Positions 15,020 through 23,424 of a stretch of DNA of 64,000 nt are shown here, piece after piece. The DNA lies in assembly GCF_014644535.1 (NCBI RefSeq), contig NZ_BMKW01000007.1, forward strand, positions 186,001-250,000, in the 5' to 3' direction. Below the pieces are notes generated by a model. That model was not told the origin of the DNA and searched no databases. It saw nothing but the letters and a program-made list of their open reading frames with translations. The number at the start of each line of letters is the position of its first letter. Position 1 is the stretch's first letter. A program made the translations under genes and the position numbers. The DNA comes from Neoroseomonas lacus. Lineage in GTDB: Bacteria > Pseudomonadota > Alphaproteobacteria > Acetobacterales > Acetobacteraceae.

Positions 15020-16228
15020 TCAGAGCCCCAAGAACGCTTTGGCCATGATGTTCTTCTGGATCTCGGTGGATCCGCCGTAGATCGTCTGCTTGCGCCAGTT
15101 GAAGTAGGTCGCCTGCGCCAGCGTCTGCCAATCCTGCGCGACGTCCGGCTCGTTCCGCCCATCCGCTTCCGGATCATTCGGTGCCGCCAGGCCATATGGC
15201 CCTGCCGCCATGACGTAGAGTTCCGAAATCGCCTGCTGCAACTCCGTCCCACGAATCTTCAGCACGGAAGACGCCGGGTTCGGCTTGCCGCGGCTGAGCT
15301 GCCGGTTCTCGTCCGCCAGCACGCGCAGCGTCGTCATCTCCAGCGCCTTGAGCTGCACCTCGACATCGGTCAGCCGCGACCGGAAACGCGGGTCTTCCAT
15401 GACCGGCCGCGCACCACCCGGCGCTTCCTTGGCGATGAGCTTCAGCCGGCGGATGCGCTCCTTGGACGCCCCCACGCGCGCCTGCCCGGTCCGCTCATTC
15501 GACAGCAGGAACTTCGCGCAATCCCAGCCACGGTTCTCCGTGCCGACGAGATTGGCAACCGGCACCTTGACATCGTCGAAGAAGACTTCGTTCACCTCAT
15601 GCGCGCCATCGATGGTGATGATCGGCCGCACCGTGATGCCTGGCGTGTTCATGTCCACCAGCAGGAAGGAGATGCCTTCCTGCTGCTTGGCCGCGCCCGG
15701 ATCGGTGCGCACCAGCAGGAAGATCCAATCCGCATGCTGCGCCAGCGTCGTCCAGGTCTTCTGGCCATTGACGATATAGTGGTCGCCTTCCTTCACCGCC
15801 CGCGTCTTCAGGGAGGCGAGGTCCGACCCCGCCCCCGGCTCCGAAAACCCCTGGCAGAACCACAGGTCGAGGCTGGCGAGCTTGGGCAGGAAGAACTTCT
15901 TCTGCTCCTCCGTGCCAAAGGCGATCAGCACAGGCCCGAGCATGTTGCAGTTGAAGCCCAGCGGGCTCGGCGCCGGCGTCGACTGGATTTCCTCGGACAG
16001 GATGAAGCGCTTGATCGCGGTCCAGGGCTGCCCGCCCCATTCCACCGCCCAATGCGGCACCGCCCAGCCCTTCGCATACAGACGCTTCTGCCAATCGACC
16101 TGCATCGCCTTCGTCGGCGTGCGGCCCGACGCCATGCGCTCACGCGTATCGGCCGGCAGGTTGGCGTCGATCCACTCGCGCACTTCCTGACGGAAGGCGC
16201 GCTCCTCATCGGTGAACCGGAGTTCCAT
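15020..16228 (-). CDS. Acyl-CoA dehydrogenase
   Basis: The 402-residue protein has clear acyl-CoA dehydrogenase motifs: FCQGFSEPGAGSDLASLKTRA (flavin-binding loop) near residue 125, GQKTWTTLAQHADWIFLLVR, and a C-terminal IYGGSTEIQKNIMAKAFLGL. It oxidises an acyl-CoA thioester using FAD and passes electrons to ETF. It is the first of two dehydrogenase genes in tandem (6-bp gap) and follows the FadJ-like gene by 24 bp on the same strand, so one transcript probably carries all three. Unlike its partner it keeps the canonical flavin loop. Confidence 0.94.
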   Translation of the reverse strand: MELRFTDEERAFRQEVREWIDANLPADTRERMASGRTPTKAMQVDWQKRLYAKGWAVPHWAVEWGGQPWTAIKRFILSEEIQSTPAPSPLGFNCNMLGPVLIAFGTEEQKKFFLPKLASLDLWFCQGFSEPGAGSDLASLKTRAVKEGDHYIVNGQKTWTTLAQHADWIFLLVRTDPGAAKQQEGISFLLVDMNTPGITVRPIITIDGAHEVNEVFFDDVKVPVANLVGTENRGWDCAKFLLSNERTGQARVGASKERIRRLKLIAKEAPGGARPVMEDPRFRSRLTDVEVQLKALEMTTLRVLADENRQLSRGKPNPASSVLKIRGTELQQAISELYVMAAGPYGLAAPNDPEADGRNEPDVAQDWQTLAQATYFNWRKQTIYGGSTEIQKNIMAKAFLGL

Positions 16229-16252
16229 GATCGTTGCTCCCGTGTGTTTCCG

Positions 16253-18331
16253 TCAGGCGCCCATTGAGGCGAAAGACCCGCCCTCGGCCGCCAGCTTCTC
16301 GATCAGCGCCGTGGGCTTCAGGTTCGCATCCCCCGTCACCTCGGCATAATGCGCCAACTTGTCGCGCACGTTCTTCAGCCCCTGCGTATCAGCCCAGAAC
16401 ATCGGCCCGCCGCGCCAGGCTGGCCAGCCAAAGCCGTTGACGAAGATGACGTCGATATCGATCGGCCGATACGCGACACCTTCCTCCAAGATGCGCGCAC
16501 CCTCATTGACCATCGGCAGCATCAGCCGCTCCAGGATTTCCTGATCCTCGATCTTGCGCCGCCGCACCTGCATCTTCTCGGCCACGTCGAGGATGATGCG
16601 CTCCACCTCCGGGTCCGGCATGCGGGTGCGCTTCTCGTCATACATGTACCAGCCCTTGCCGGTCTTCTGCCCGAAGCGCCCGAGCGCCACGATGGCATCC
16701 GCCACCGGCGCCACGGTCCCACGCGCCTTGCGCACCGCGGCACCGATATCGAGCCCGGCGAGGTCACCCACGGCTAGCGGCCCCATCGCCATGCCGTAGC
16801 CTTCCATCACCTTGTCGATATCGGTGGGCAGGCAGCCTTCCAGCAGCAGCTTCTCGACCTGCGGGCCGCGCTTTCCCGTCATGCGGTTGCCGACGAAGCC
16901 GTCGCAATTGCCGACCAGCACCGGCAGCTTGCCGATCCGCTTGCCGAATTCCGTCGCCGTCGCGATCGCGGCCCAGGACGACTTCGCCCCGCGCACATTC
17001 TCCAGCAGCCGCATCACATTGGCCGGCGAGAAGAAGTGCATCCCCACCACCAGCTCCGGCCGCGACGTCGCCGAAGCGATCTCATCGATCGAAAGCGTCG
17101 AGGTGTTGGACGCCAGCATCACCCCCGGCCGCGCCGCCTTGTCGAGCCGGGCGAAGACCTGCTTCTTCACCTCCATGTTCTCGAACACCGCCTCGATCAC
17201 CAGGTCCGCCTTGCCGACGGTTCCCTCAAAATCGGTGCTGCCGGTCAGCAATGCGCGCCGCTTCTCGTAATCCGCCTGCGACAGCCGCCCGGTCGAGACC
17301 GTCCGCTCCCAATTCGCATGGCAGCGCGCGAGGCCCTTCTGCAGCGCCTCCTCGGTCATCTCCACGATGGTCACCGGCACGCCGTTGTTGGCCGCGGACA
17401 TGGCGATGCCGCCACCCATCGTCCCGCCGCCGATCACCACCAGGCGTTCGATCGGCAGGGATTTCGCATCGGCCGGCTGGCCCGGGATGCGCAGAACCTC
17501 GCGCTCACCGAAGAAGATGTGGCGCAGCGCCTTGGACTGCTCGCCAGCCACCAGCGACTGGAACAGTTCACGCTCCTTCTCCAACCCCTGCTCGAACGGC
17601 ATGGTGAAGGAGGCCCGCACCGCCTCGGCACATCCCTTCGGGCTCTGTTGCCCACGCGAGCGCTTCAACAGCCCGGCCACCACAGCGTCATATGCCGCCG
17701 CATCCTGCCCGCTGATCTTGTCGGTGCGGTTGCGCGCCAGGGTAAAAGTCTTGCCGATATTGGCCCGCGCCCAGGCCACCGCGCCGGCCTCAAGGTCACC
17801 CTCGATCACGGCATCGACGAAACCCAGCTTCTGCGCCTTGCCCGCCGAGACCGGCTCGCCCGAGACGATGATCTTCGCCGCTTCCTCCGGCCCGATCATG
17901 CGCGGCAGGCGCTGCGTGCCACCCGCGCCGGGGACAAAGCCGCGCTTGACCTCCGGCAGCCCAAGTTGCGCCGAGGCCACCGCCACCCGTGCATGACAGG
18001 CCAGCGCCAATTCCAGCCCACCACCCAATGCCGAGCCATGGATCGCCGAGACCACGATGCCCGGATAGGCTTCGATGGCGTCGAACACCTCATTGAGCGA
18101 GGGTGGCTGCCGCGGCTTGCCAAATTCCGTCATCTCGGCGCCGGCGCAGAACAGGCGCCCGGTGCCGATCAGCACCACCGCCTTCGCGCCAGCGGCCTTG
18201 GCCGCGTTCAGCCCGGCCAGCAGCCCGGCGCGGATCTCGGTCCGCAGCGTGTTCACCGGCGGGTTGGCAAGGCGCAGCACGTGCACCTCGCCCTGCTTGT
18301 CGTGCTGGACGAAGTCCGCGTCCTGGGCCAC
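16253..18331 (-). CDS. Bifunctional enoyl-CoA hydratase/3-hydroxyacyl-CoA dehydrogenase (FadJ-like)
   Basis: A 692-residue fusion. The crotonase domain (1 to about 190) has the oxyanion-hole segment IHGSALGGGLELALACHAR and GFVPGAGGTQRLPR. A linker leads to the NAD-binding 3-hydroxyacyl-CoA dehydrogenase domain with VIGGGTMGGGIAMSAANNG (about residue 297) and a C-terminal domain containing VGMHFFSPANVMRLLE and VNGFGWPAWRGGPMFW. It performs hydration and NAD-dependent oxidation steps of beta-oxidation. I prefer the GTG at 18331, with GGGAG nine bases upstream; the frame stays open 28 codons more, through the palindrome at 18367-18380. It heads the operon with the two acyl-CoA dehydrogenases. 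Confidence 0.92.
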   Translation of the reverse strand: MAQDADFVQHDKQGEVHVLRLANPPVNTLRTEIRAGLLAGLNAAKAAGAKAVVLIGTGRLFCAGAEMTEFGKPRQPPSLNEVFDAIEAYPGIVVSAIHGSALGGGLELALACHARVAVASAQLGLPEVKRGFVPGAGGTQRLPRMIGPEEAAKIIVSGEPVSAGKAQKLGFVDAVIEGDLEAGAVAWARANIGKTFTLARNRTDKISGQDAAAYDAVVAGLLKRSRGQQSPKGCAEAVRASFTMPFEQGLEKERELFQSLVAGEQSKALRHIFFGEREVLRIPGQPADAKSLPIERLVVIGGGTMGGGIAMSAANNGVPVTIVEMTEEALQKGLARCHANWERTVSTGRLSQADYEKRRALLTGSTDFEGTVGKADLVIEAVFENMEVKKQVFARLDKAARPGVMLASNTSTLSIDEIASATSRPELVVGMHFFSPANVMRLLENVRGAKSSWAAIATATEFGKRIGKLPVLVGNCDGFVGNRMTGKRGPQVEKLLLEGCLPTDIDKVMEGYGMAMGPLAVGDLAGLDIGAAVRKARGTVAPVADAIVALGRFGQKTGKGWYMYDEKRTRMPDPEVERIILDVAEKMQVRRRKIEDQEILERLMLPMVNEGARILEEGVAYRPIDIDVIFVNGFGWPAWRGGPMFWADTQGLKNVRDKLAHYAEVTGDANLKPTALIEKLAAEGGSFASMGA

Positions 18332-18366
18332 TGGCGTTTCTCCCTCGAAATTGCCGGTCTGCAACT

Positions 18367-18380
18367 CGACCGATCGGTCG
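18367..18380. promoter_or_regulatory. 14-bp perfect palindrome, TetR-type operator candidate
   Basis: CGACCGATCGGTCG is self-complementary and forms the core of the 18-bp palindrome at 3268-3285. It lies 36 bp upstream of the chosen start of the FadJ-like gene, inside the divergent region shared with the SDR gene. TetR-family regulators of fatty-acid and CoA metabolism often use such sites; the regulator itself is not in the window. Confidence 0.5.
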
Positions 18381-18394
18381 GGCCGGAGTGTCGT

Positions 18395-18468
18395 GCAGGA
18401 TGCGCGCGGCGGCAAGGCTTGCAGGATGCGCGCGGCGGCAAGGCTTGCAGGATGCGCGCGGCGGCAAG
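18395..18468. repeat. 26-bp tandem repeat, 2.85 copies
   Basis: A 26-bp unit beginning GCAGGATGCGCGCGGCGGCA is repeated head-to-tail at 18395-18420 and 18421-18446, identically, with a partial third copy of 22 bp at 18447-18468. It occupies the divergent promoter region between the FadJ-like and SDR genes. Perfect identity of the copies suggests recent expansion, so copy number may vary between strains. Confidence 0.9.
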
Positions 18469-18543
18469 CGCCCCGGCCACCCCGGTTGCCGCGCGGGCCG
18501 CGCCATGCTGCCCTGCCGCATCAACCCTAGGGGAGCAAACGCC

Positions 18544-19332
18544 ATGTCCTTGTTTGACCTGACCGGCAAGGTCGCCATCGTCACCGGCGGCAGCCGCGGC
18601 ATCGGCCGCGCCATCTGCGAACGCATGGCCGAACAGGGGGCGAAGGTCGTCGTCTCCTCGCGCAAGATCGACGCCTGCCAGGAGGTGGTGGACGCCATCA
18701 AGGCGAAGGGCGGCACCGCCATGGCGGTCGCCTGCAATATCGGCCGCAAGAACGAATGCCAAGCTCTGGTGGACGCTGCCATCGCCGCGTGGGGTCAGGT
18801 CGACGTCATGGTGTGCAACGCCGCGATCAACCCGCATTTCGGCCCGGCCATCACGATGCCGGACGAGATCTTCGACAAGATCATGGCGTCGAACATCAAG
18901 TCCAATATCTGGCTGTCGCACATGACCGCGCCGGGCATGGCCGAACGCGGCGGCGGGTCGATCGTCATCATCTCTTCGATCGGTGGCTTCCGCGGCTCGC
19001 CGGTACTCGGCGCCTATGCCATCTCCAAGGCCGCCGACATGCAGCTGGTGCGCAACCTGGCCGTCGAATGGGGCCCCCGGAACGTCCGCGCCAACGCGAT
19101 CGCGCCGGGCCTGATCCGCACCGACTTCGCCCGCGCCCTGTGGGAGGACCCCGGCATCTACAAGAAGCGCACCAAGGACACCCCGCTCAAGCGCATCGGC
19201 GAACCGGACGAGATTGCCGGCGCGGCCATCTTCCTCGCCTCCCCGGCCGGGTCGTTCATGACCGGCCAGACTATCGTCATTGATGGCGGCGTCCTCGCCG
19301 GCCCGCCCTCGCGCTCCGACGACGAGGAATAG
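18544..19332 (+). CDS. Short-chain dehydrogenase/reductase (SDR family)
   Basis: A 262-residue classical SDR. TGGSRGIG (residues 15-22) binds the dinucleotide, CNAAINPHFG holds the NNAG-type motif, and the catalytic residues are in SSIGGFRGSPVLGAYAISKA (Ser, Tyr, Lys). The C-terminal GRTIVIDGG-type motif appears as TGQTIVIDGGVLAG. It oxidises or reduces a hydroxy/keto group, plausibly on an acyl-CoA or alcohol given its divergent pairing with beta-oxidation genes. The start is preceded by AGGGGAG. NAD versus NADP preference was not resolved, although R18 after TGGS is often seen in NADP users. Confidence 0.93.
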   Translation: MSLFDLTGKVAIVTGGSRGIGRAICERMAEQGAKVVVSSRKIDACQEVVDAIKAKGGTAMAVACNIGRKNECQALVDAAIAAWGQVDVMVCNAAINPHFGPAITMPDEIFDKIMASNIKSNIWLSHMTAPGMAERGGGSIVIISSIGGFRGSPVLGAYAISKAADMQLVRNLAVEWGPRNVRANAIAPGLIRTDFARALWEDPGIYKKRTKDTPLKRIGEPDEIAGAAIFLASPAGSFMTGQTIVIDGGVLAGPPSRSDDEE

Positions 19333-19333
19333 A

Positions 19334-19434
19334 GCGTCATGGCCGCTGGTGCGCAGGCACCGAAGGTCTGAGTCACGCGATCAAACAACGGGTTAGAGCG
19401 TGATGCGTAAACGAAGGTGAACACATCACGCTCT
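19334..19434 (+). repeat. Dispersed intergenic repeat, family 2, copy C, with terminator-like hairpin
   Basis: This 101-bp segment between two convergent genes aligns end-to-end with 37741-37841: both have CGCTGGT, then CCGAAGGTCTGA-TCACGCGA, CAGACAA- or CAAACAA-type spacer and AGAGCG. Its right part is a perfect 11-bp inverted repeat, AGAGCGTGATG (19395-19405) with CATCACGCTCT (19424-19434), which can terminate the SDR transcript and, on the other strand, the FGE-like gene ending at 19437. Confidence 0.65.
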
Positions 19435-19436
19435 CA

Positions 19437-21308
19437 TCATCGATACCCGGGCGGCTTGCCGCTCGGGTCGAAGCTCTGCCGCTGCCCGCTCCGATTGATC
19501 GGCGGCTTCACGCTGATCCCGGGCCCCGGAACGATGGGCTGGCGCGGTGGCGGTGCCGGCTGGCGCGGCGGTTGCGCCGCCTGGGACGGCCGCGCCGCGG
19601 TTGAAGGCTCGCCCGGCGGCGGTGGCGGTGCGGGCGGCGGAGGCACCGCGACGGTCGGGGGCGGCGCTGGCGCGGCCTGGCGCGGCTCCGGCGTGCGGGG
19701 CGGGTCCGGCACGCTCACCGGCCGCGGCGGCCCGGCAGCCCGGCTGGCCGCCAGCACCTCCTCGCGCAACCGGTCACGCGGCGGCAGCCCATTGTCGCGC
19801 GAATCCGCCGCATGCCGCGCGGCGACATCCAGATACGGCCGCAAATCCGGCACGTTGCGCGCCTCGGCCTCGCGCGCCACCACCCCGGCCTCGGTGGCCA
19901 GCGTCGCCCGATCGGCGGTCCGCCCGAGGTCCGCCACCATCCGCGCATAACCATCCAGCGACAATTCGCGTTCGATGCGAAGCTGTTCCAGCGCCGTCGC
20001 CCACTGGTGGCGCATCTCCGGGCTCGACTGCACCACATCCGCACCCGACAGCAGCGGCTGGATCCCATCCATCCGCCGCTGCGACTGACCGACCGCACGC
20101 GCCAGCACGGCGGCCCCCTCCAACTGCGCGCGAATGCCGGCACGTTCCTGTTCCAGCCGCTGGCGTTCGGCTGCCATCAGCCCCGCCTCCAGCCGGTCGA
20201 GATTCTGCCGCATCGGCGCATCCGCGCCCGCGCGCATCGCCGCGATTTGCCGCCGCGCATTCTCCGCCTCGGTGCCGGAGGCGCGGCTCTCAGCCTCGAA
20301 GGCGCGGTTGAGCGCCTCGGCCCGATGCAGGCTCGTCGTCACATGCGCCGCCAGCGCCACGCGAAACCCGACCGAGGCCAGCCGCGTCGGCTGCCCATCC
20401 GTCGGGTTGTAGGGCGGCATCTCGATGCGCAGGGAGGACCGCAGCGCCGTCTCCGGCGTGCGGAAGTCACCCCCCTTCACCACCACCCCGCCGGCCTGGC
20501 CATGCAACCGCCCGACGCGTACGGCGCGGAACGGTTCCAGCACCAGTTCCCCGACATTGCCGAGCATGTCATGCAGCCCGAGCGGGTTGGCCTCCAGCAT
20601 CCCCACCGGCTGCGCCCGGCCCGCCGCCGAGCGCGGCCCCTGGAACCAGGCATAGCGCGAGGTCCCTTCCGGCATCGGGAAGGTGCGGCCGAGAAAATCC
20701 AGCTCGCTCACCGCGGCGCCACCGCGCGCCGCGTATTCCCATTCCTCCTCGGTCGGCAGGCGCACGAAGGCAGGGGTGCCATCGGCCTGCGGCAACCGCG
20801 CCGCCGCGTTGCGCAGCAGCCAGGTGGTGTAGCGCTGGCTGAAGGCGACCGCGTCGAACCAGGACAGCGTCGCCGCCGGCAGCCGCCCGGCCGCGGAGGC
20901 CGTCGGGCAACGTTCCTCCATCACCGCGGCATATTGGTCGCGCGTCACCTCGTATTTGCCGAGCCAAAACAGCGCCACGTCGCGCCCCGCCGCGGTGAAG
21001 GGGCCGGCCACCGCGTCGCGCCGGGCGAACTCGGCGACCCCCCCGGCTGGGTCGAGCGTGCCGAGCGTCACCGGCCGGTCCTGCAGCGCGCCGGGGCCGG
21101 TGGGGGTCTCGACGGGGCGGAAGGCCATGGCGCCGCCGCAGGGCATCGGCAGCATCAGGTCGCCCTGGGCCGGTTGCGGGTTGGTGAAATCAACCGCCCA
21201 GGGGGTTTGCGCGGCGACCGGGCCAGCCAGCAGCATCGCCAGGGCCAGTGCGCGCGAGACATGGAGGGGCGCCGCCCCTCCAAACCACCCCGCCAAGGTG
21301 CCGGGCAC
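19437..21308 (-). CDS. Secreted FGE/SUMF1-fold protein lacking catalytic cysteines, with coiled coil and proline-rich tail
   Basis: The mature region carries a formylglycine-generating-enzyme fold: FWLGKYEVTRDQYAAVMEE, RLPTEEEWEYAARGG, LGLHDMLGNVGELV, VVVKGGDF and VGFRVAL. In true FGE the GG[SD]F region is followed by catalytic cysteines; here GGDFRTPETALRSSLR has none, so a structural or binding role is likely. A long Ala/Glu/Arg helical region follows, probably coiled coil, then about 110 Pro-rich residues. The secretion signal is ALALAMLLAGPVAAQ. The start is uncertain: GTG at 21308 gives a usable but odd signal, ATG at 21236 too short a one, and two perfect palindromes sit across this 5' end. 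It follows the ABC permease gene after a hairpin. Confidence 0.75.
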   Translation of the reverse strand: MPGTLAGWFGGAAPLHVSRALALAMLLAGPVAAQTPWAVDFTNPQPAQGDLMLPMPCGGAMAFRPVETPTGPGALQDRPVTLGTLDPAGGVAEFARRDAVAGPFTAAGRDVALFWLGKYEVTRDQYAAVMEERCPTASAAGRLPAATLSWFDAVAFSQRYTTWLLRNAAARLPQADGTPAFVRLPTEEEWEYAARGGAAVSELDFLGRTFPMPEGTSRYAWFQGPRSAAGRAQPVGMLEANPLGLHDMLGNVGELVLEPFRAVRVGRLHGQAGGVVVKGGDFRTPETALRSSLRIEMPPYNPTDGQPTRLASVGFRVALAAHVTTSLHRAEALNRAFEAESRASGTEAENARRQIAAMRAGADAPMRQNLDRLEAGLMAAERQRLEQERAGIRAQLEGAAVLARAVGQSQRRMDGIQPLLSGADVVQSSPEMRHQWATALEQLRIERELSLDGYARMVADLGRTADRATLATEAGVVAREAEARNVPDLRPYLDVAARHAADSRDNGLPPRDRLREEVLAASRAAGPPRPVSVPDPPRTPEPRQAAPAPPPTVAVPPPPAPPPPPGEPSTAARPSQAAQPPRQPAPPPRQPIVPGPGISVKPPINRSGQRQSFDPSGKPPGYR

Positions 21309-21313
21309 CTTGG
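21262..21313. repeat. Two adjacent perfect 21-bp palindromes
   Basis: 21262-21282 has 10-bp arms (TGGAGGGGCG / CGCCCCTCCA) around one base, and 21293-21313 has 10-bp arms (CCAAGGTGCC / GGCACCTTGG) around one base. They are 10 bp apart and overlap the presumed 5' end of the FGE-fold gene. They look like REP-type palindromic elements inserted at or in its translation start. Confidence 0.7.
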
Positions 21314-21466
21314 AACGCCATCCATGGGCATTTGGCGCCGCTGTCAGACTATGGACCGAACTGCGCTCCCGCGCCCGGCGGTCACTGAGCTGGTCGACCC
21401 ACGCGCCCTGCCGGGCACCCAATCGAGGTGTCCAGAGGCCTTTAGGCCTTTGGTGGGGGGAGGTCC

Positions 21467-21489
21467 GGAGGGGGGCAAAGCCCCTCTCC
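21467..21489 (-). terminator. Hairpin after the ABC permease gene
   Basis: A 10-bp stem with one mismatch (21480-21489 with 21467-21476) and loop TTT on the minus strand starts 23 bp after the permease stop at 21512. It separates the FGE-fold gene from the overlapping gene chain upstream. No clear U-tract follows, so termination may be partial. Confidence 0.5.
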
Positions 21490-21511
21490 GCATCCACGGG
21501 CCGGCCGTCCA

Positions 21512-22693
21512 TCATCCCTCCGCCAGCCCTTCCGCCGGTGCGACCGCCGCCGCCCGCGCCCCCGCCAGCACCGAGGCCAGCAGCGCCCCCGCCAGCGTCA
21601 CGCCCGCCGCCGCCACCCCCATCCCGGCCGTCAGCAAACACACTGGCCGATCCCCGGCGACGGTCCCGGCAAAAGCGCGGTTCAACACGCCTGCCACCGC
21701 CGCCGCGACACCGAAGGCCAGCAGCGCGCCGGCCAGCGCCACCGCCGCCGCCTGCACCAGTGGCAGCATCAGCAACGCCCGCCGCTTCATCCCCAGCAGC
21801 GAGAGCAGCGCGAGATCCCGCCGCTTGCGTTCCACTTGCGCCCAGAGCCCGACGCCGAGGCTGACCAGATACCCCGCACCCCCCGCCCCCGCGATAGCAA
21901 GGAACAGCAGCGCCAGATTGTGGTCGAGCCGCAGCAACCCGGCGACCGACCCGGCGCGCGACGCGACCTCGATCCCCGCCAGCCGCAATTCGCGGTCGAG
22001 CGCCGGCACATCCTCAAGCCGTGCCGCATGCAGCCGGAAGCCGGCGAAGGGCCGCGCGCGCGACGCCTCGACCGTACCCGGCCGCGCATCGACGGGCGCA
22101 TTGCCATCGAGGAAATCCTCCGCCAGCAACAGCACCGGCACGCCGGCGAAGGCGGCATCGCGCGTCGCCGCCGAGGCCGGCGCAATGCTCGCGACCGGCA
22201 GCGACAGGGTCAACACCTCCCGCGCCGAACCGACGCTGCGCGCGACCGAGGCCAGCGCCGTATCGCCCGGCCGAAGCCCCAGCCGCTCGGCCGCCGTCGG
22301 CGACAGCACCAACCCCTCTCCAGCCGCGAGCCCCGGCAGCAGCGGGTCGCCCGGCCCGGTCGGCAGCAATTCCATCCGCACGCCACGGCCGGGCCTCGCC
22401 TGGTTCTCCAACACGATGGTCGCTGAGAGCGCCCGCGTGCGCGGCACCAGGAAGGCCACGCGCGGGTCGGCGGCGAGCCGCGCGAACAACGCCGGTTCCA
22501 GCGTCCGATTGACGATGGAGACCACCTCGCGTGCCCGCGGATCCTCCAGCAATTCCGCCCGCAGCCCGGCGACGACGCCCTGCCGCAGGCCGAACAGCAC
22601 GATCAACGGTGCCAACACCGCCGCGCACCCCAGCGCCGAGCACAGGAACAACACCCGTTCATGCCAGAGATCCGCCAGCGCGAGGCGCAGCAT
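21512..22693 (-). CDS. FtsX/LolC-like ABC transporter permease
   Basis: A 393-residue membrane protein with one N-terminal membrane helix (about residues 15-37), a large extracytoplasmic domain (about 40-255) and three C-terminal helices (about 262-285, 308-335, 350-380): the MacB/FtsX four-helix topology. It starts with LADLWHERVLFLCSALGCAAV, typical of such permeases. The gene begins 2 bp after the stop of the ABC ATPase, its obvious partner. Members of this family usually extract or move lipoproteins, or transmit force across the membrane, rather than import solutes. In this cluster it may drive the VWA or FGE-fold secreted proteins; that is inference. Confidence 0.85.
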   Translation of the reverse strand: MLRLALADLWHERVLFLCSALGCAAVLAPLIVLFGLRQGVVAGLRAELLEDPRAREVVSIVNRTLEPALFARLAADPRVAFLVPRTRALSATIVLENQARPGRGVRMELLPTGPGDPLLPGLAAGEGLVLSPTAAERLGLRPGDTALASVARSVGSAREVLTLSLPVASIAPASAATRDAAFAGVPVLLLAEDFLDGNAPVDARPGTVEASRARPFAGFRLHAARLEDVPALDRELRLAGIEVASRAGSVAGLLRLDHNLALLFLAIAGAGGAGYLVSLGVGLWAQVERKRRDLALLSLLGMKRRALLMLPLVQAAAVALAGALLAFGVAAAVAGVLNRAFAGTVAGDRPVCLLTAGMGVAAAGVTLAGALLASVLAGARAAAVAPAEGLAEG

Positions 22694-22695
22694 GG

Positions 22696-23424
22696 TCAGG
22701 CCGCCTCGACCAGCGACGCGCGCGCGAACACCGACCGCGCGATGCCATCGGCGCCAGGCGCATGCGTCTCGCAGGCCAACACCGGATACCCGGCGCGCGC
22801 CGCCCGCTCCGGGTCATGCGTCGCCACCAGCAACGCCGCACCGGCCTGGTCACACTCCCGCTTCAGCAACGCCAACACCGCATCGGCGAGTTCGGGATGC
22901 ACCGACGCCGTCGGCTCATCCGCCAATACCAGCGCCGGCCGATGCGCCAGCGCGCGGGCGATCGCCACGCGCTGCCGCTGCCCAACGGACAGTTCCGCCG
23001 GCCGCTTGCGCAGCTGCGCCCCGATACCGAGTTCCTCCGCGAGCATCCGCACCCGCGCCGCGTCCTCGCACCCCGCGATGCGCTGCGTCAGCCCGATATT
23101 CCCCGCCACGGTCAGATAGGGCAGCAGCCCGCCGGTCTGCGGCACCACGCCGATGCGCCGCGCGCGCAGCGCCGCCAAGGCATCGCGCCGCCCCTCGCGC
23201 CACAGCCGCGCGATATCGCTGCCCGCGAAGGTGAAGCGGCCAACATCCGGCGGCAGCGCCAGCGCCAGCATCATCAACAAGGTCGACTTGCCGCTGCCCG
23301 ACGGCCCGGCCAACGCCAGCGCCTCGCCCTCCGCCAACTCGAATGCCGGCACCTCCAGCGCGAATGGCGCCGCATCCCCGCGATAGGCCTTCGCCACCTC
23401 CCGCAGGGACAGCAGGCTACTCAC
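22696..23424 (-). CDS. ABC transporter ATP-binding protein (LolD/MacB-like)
   Basis: A 242-residue ATPase with all motifs: Walker A GPSGSGKST (residues 40-48), Q-loop in GVVPQTGG, signature LSVGQRQRVAIARAL, Walker B ALVLADEPTA and the switch histidine in VATHD. Size and the LSVGQ/QTGG pattern fit the LolD/FtsE/MacB branch, which pairs with four-helix permeases like the next gene. The ATG overlaps the VWA gene stop (ATGA, 23421-23424), so it is translationally coupled into the Srf-type cluster. The transported or mechanically activated partner is unknown. Confidence 0.92.
   Translation of the reverse strand: MSSLLSLREVAKAYRGDAAPFALEVPAFELAEGEALALAGPSGSGKSTLLMMLALALPPDVGRFTFAGSDIARLWREGRRDALAALRARRIGVVPQTGGLLPYLTVAGNIGLTQRIAGCEDAARVRMLAEELGIGAQLRKRPAELSVGQRQRVAIARALAHRPALVLADEPTASVHPELADAVLALLKRECDQAGAALLVATHDPERAARAGYPVLACETHAPGADGIARSVFARASLVEAA

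Noticed and set aside
19812..23234. Plus-strand open frame of over 1100 codons antisense to the FGE-fold and ABC genes
   Set aside because: Translation is Arg/His/Pro-rich with no domain, signal or ribosome site; it mirrors codon bias of the real minus-strand genes, which have clear motifs.
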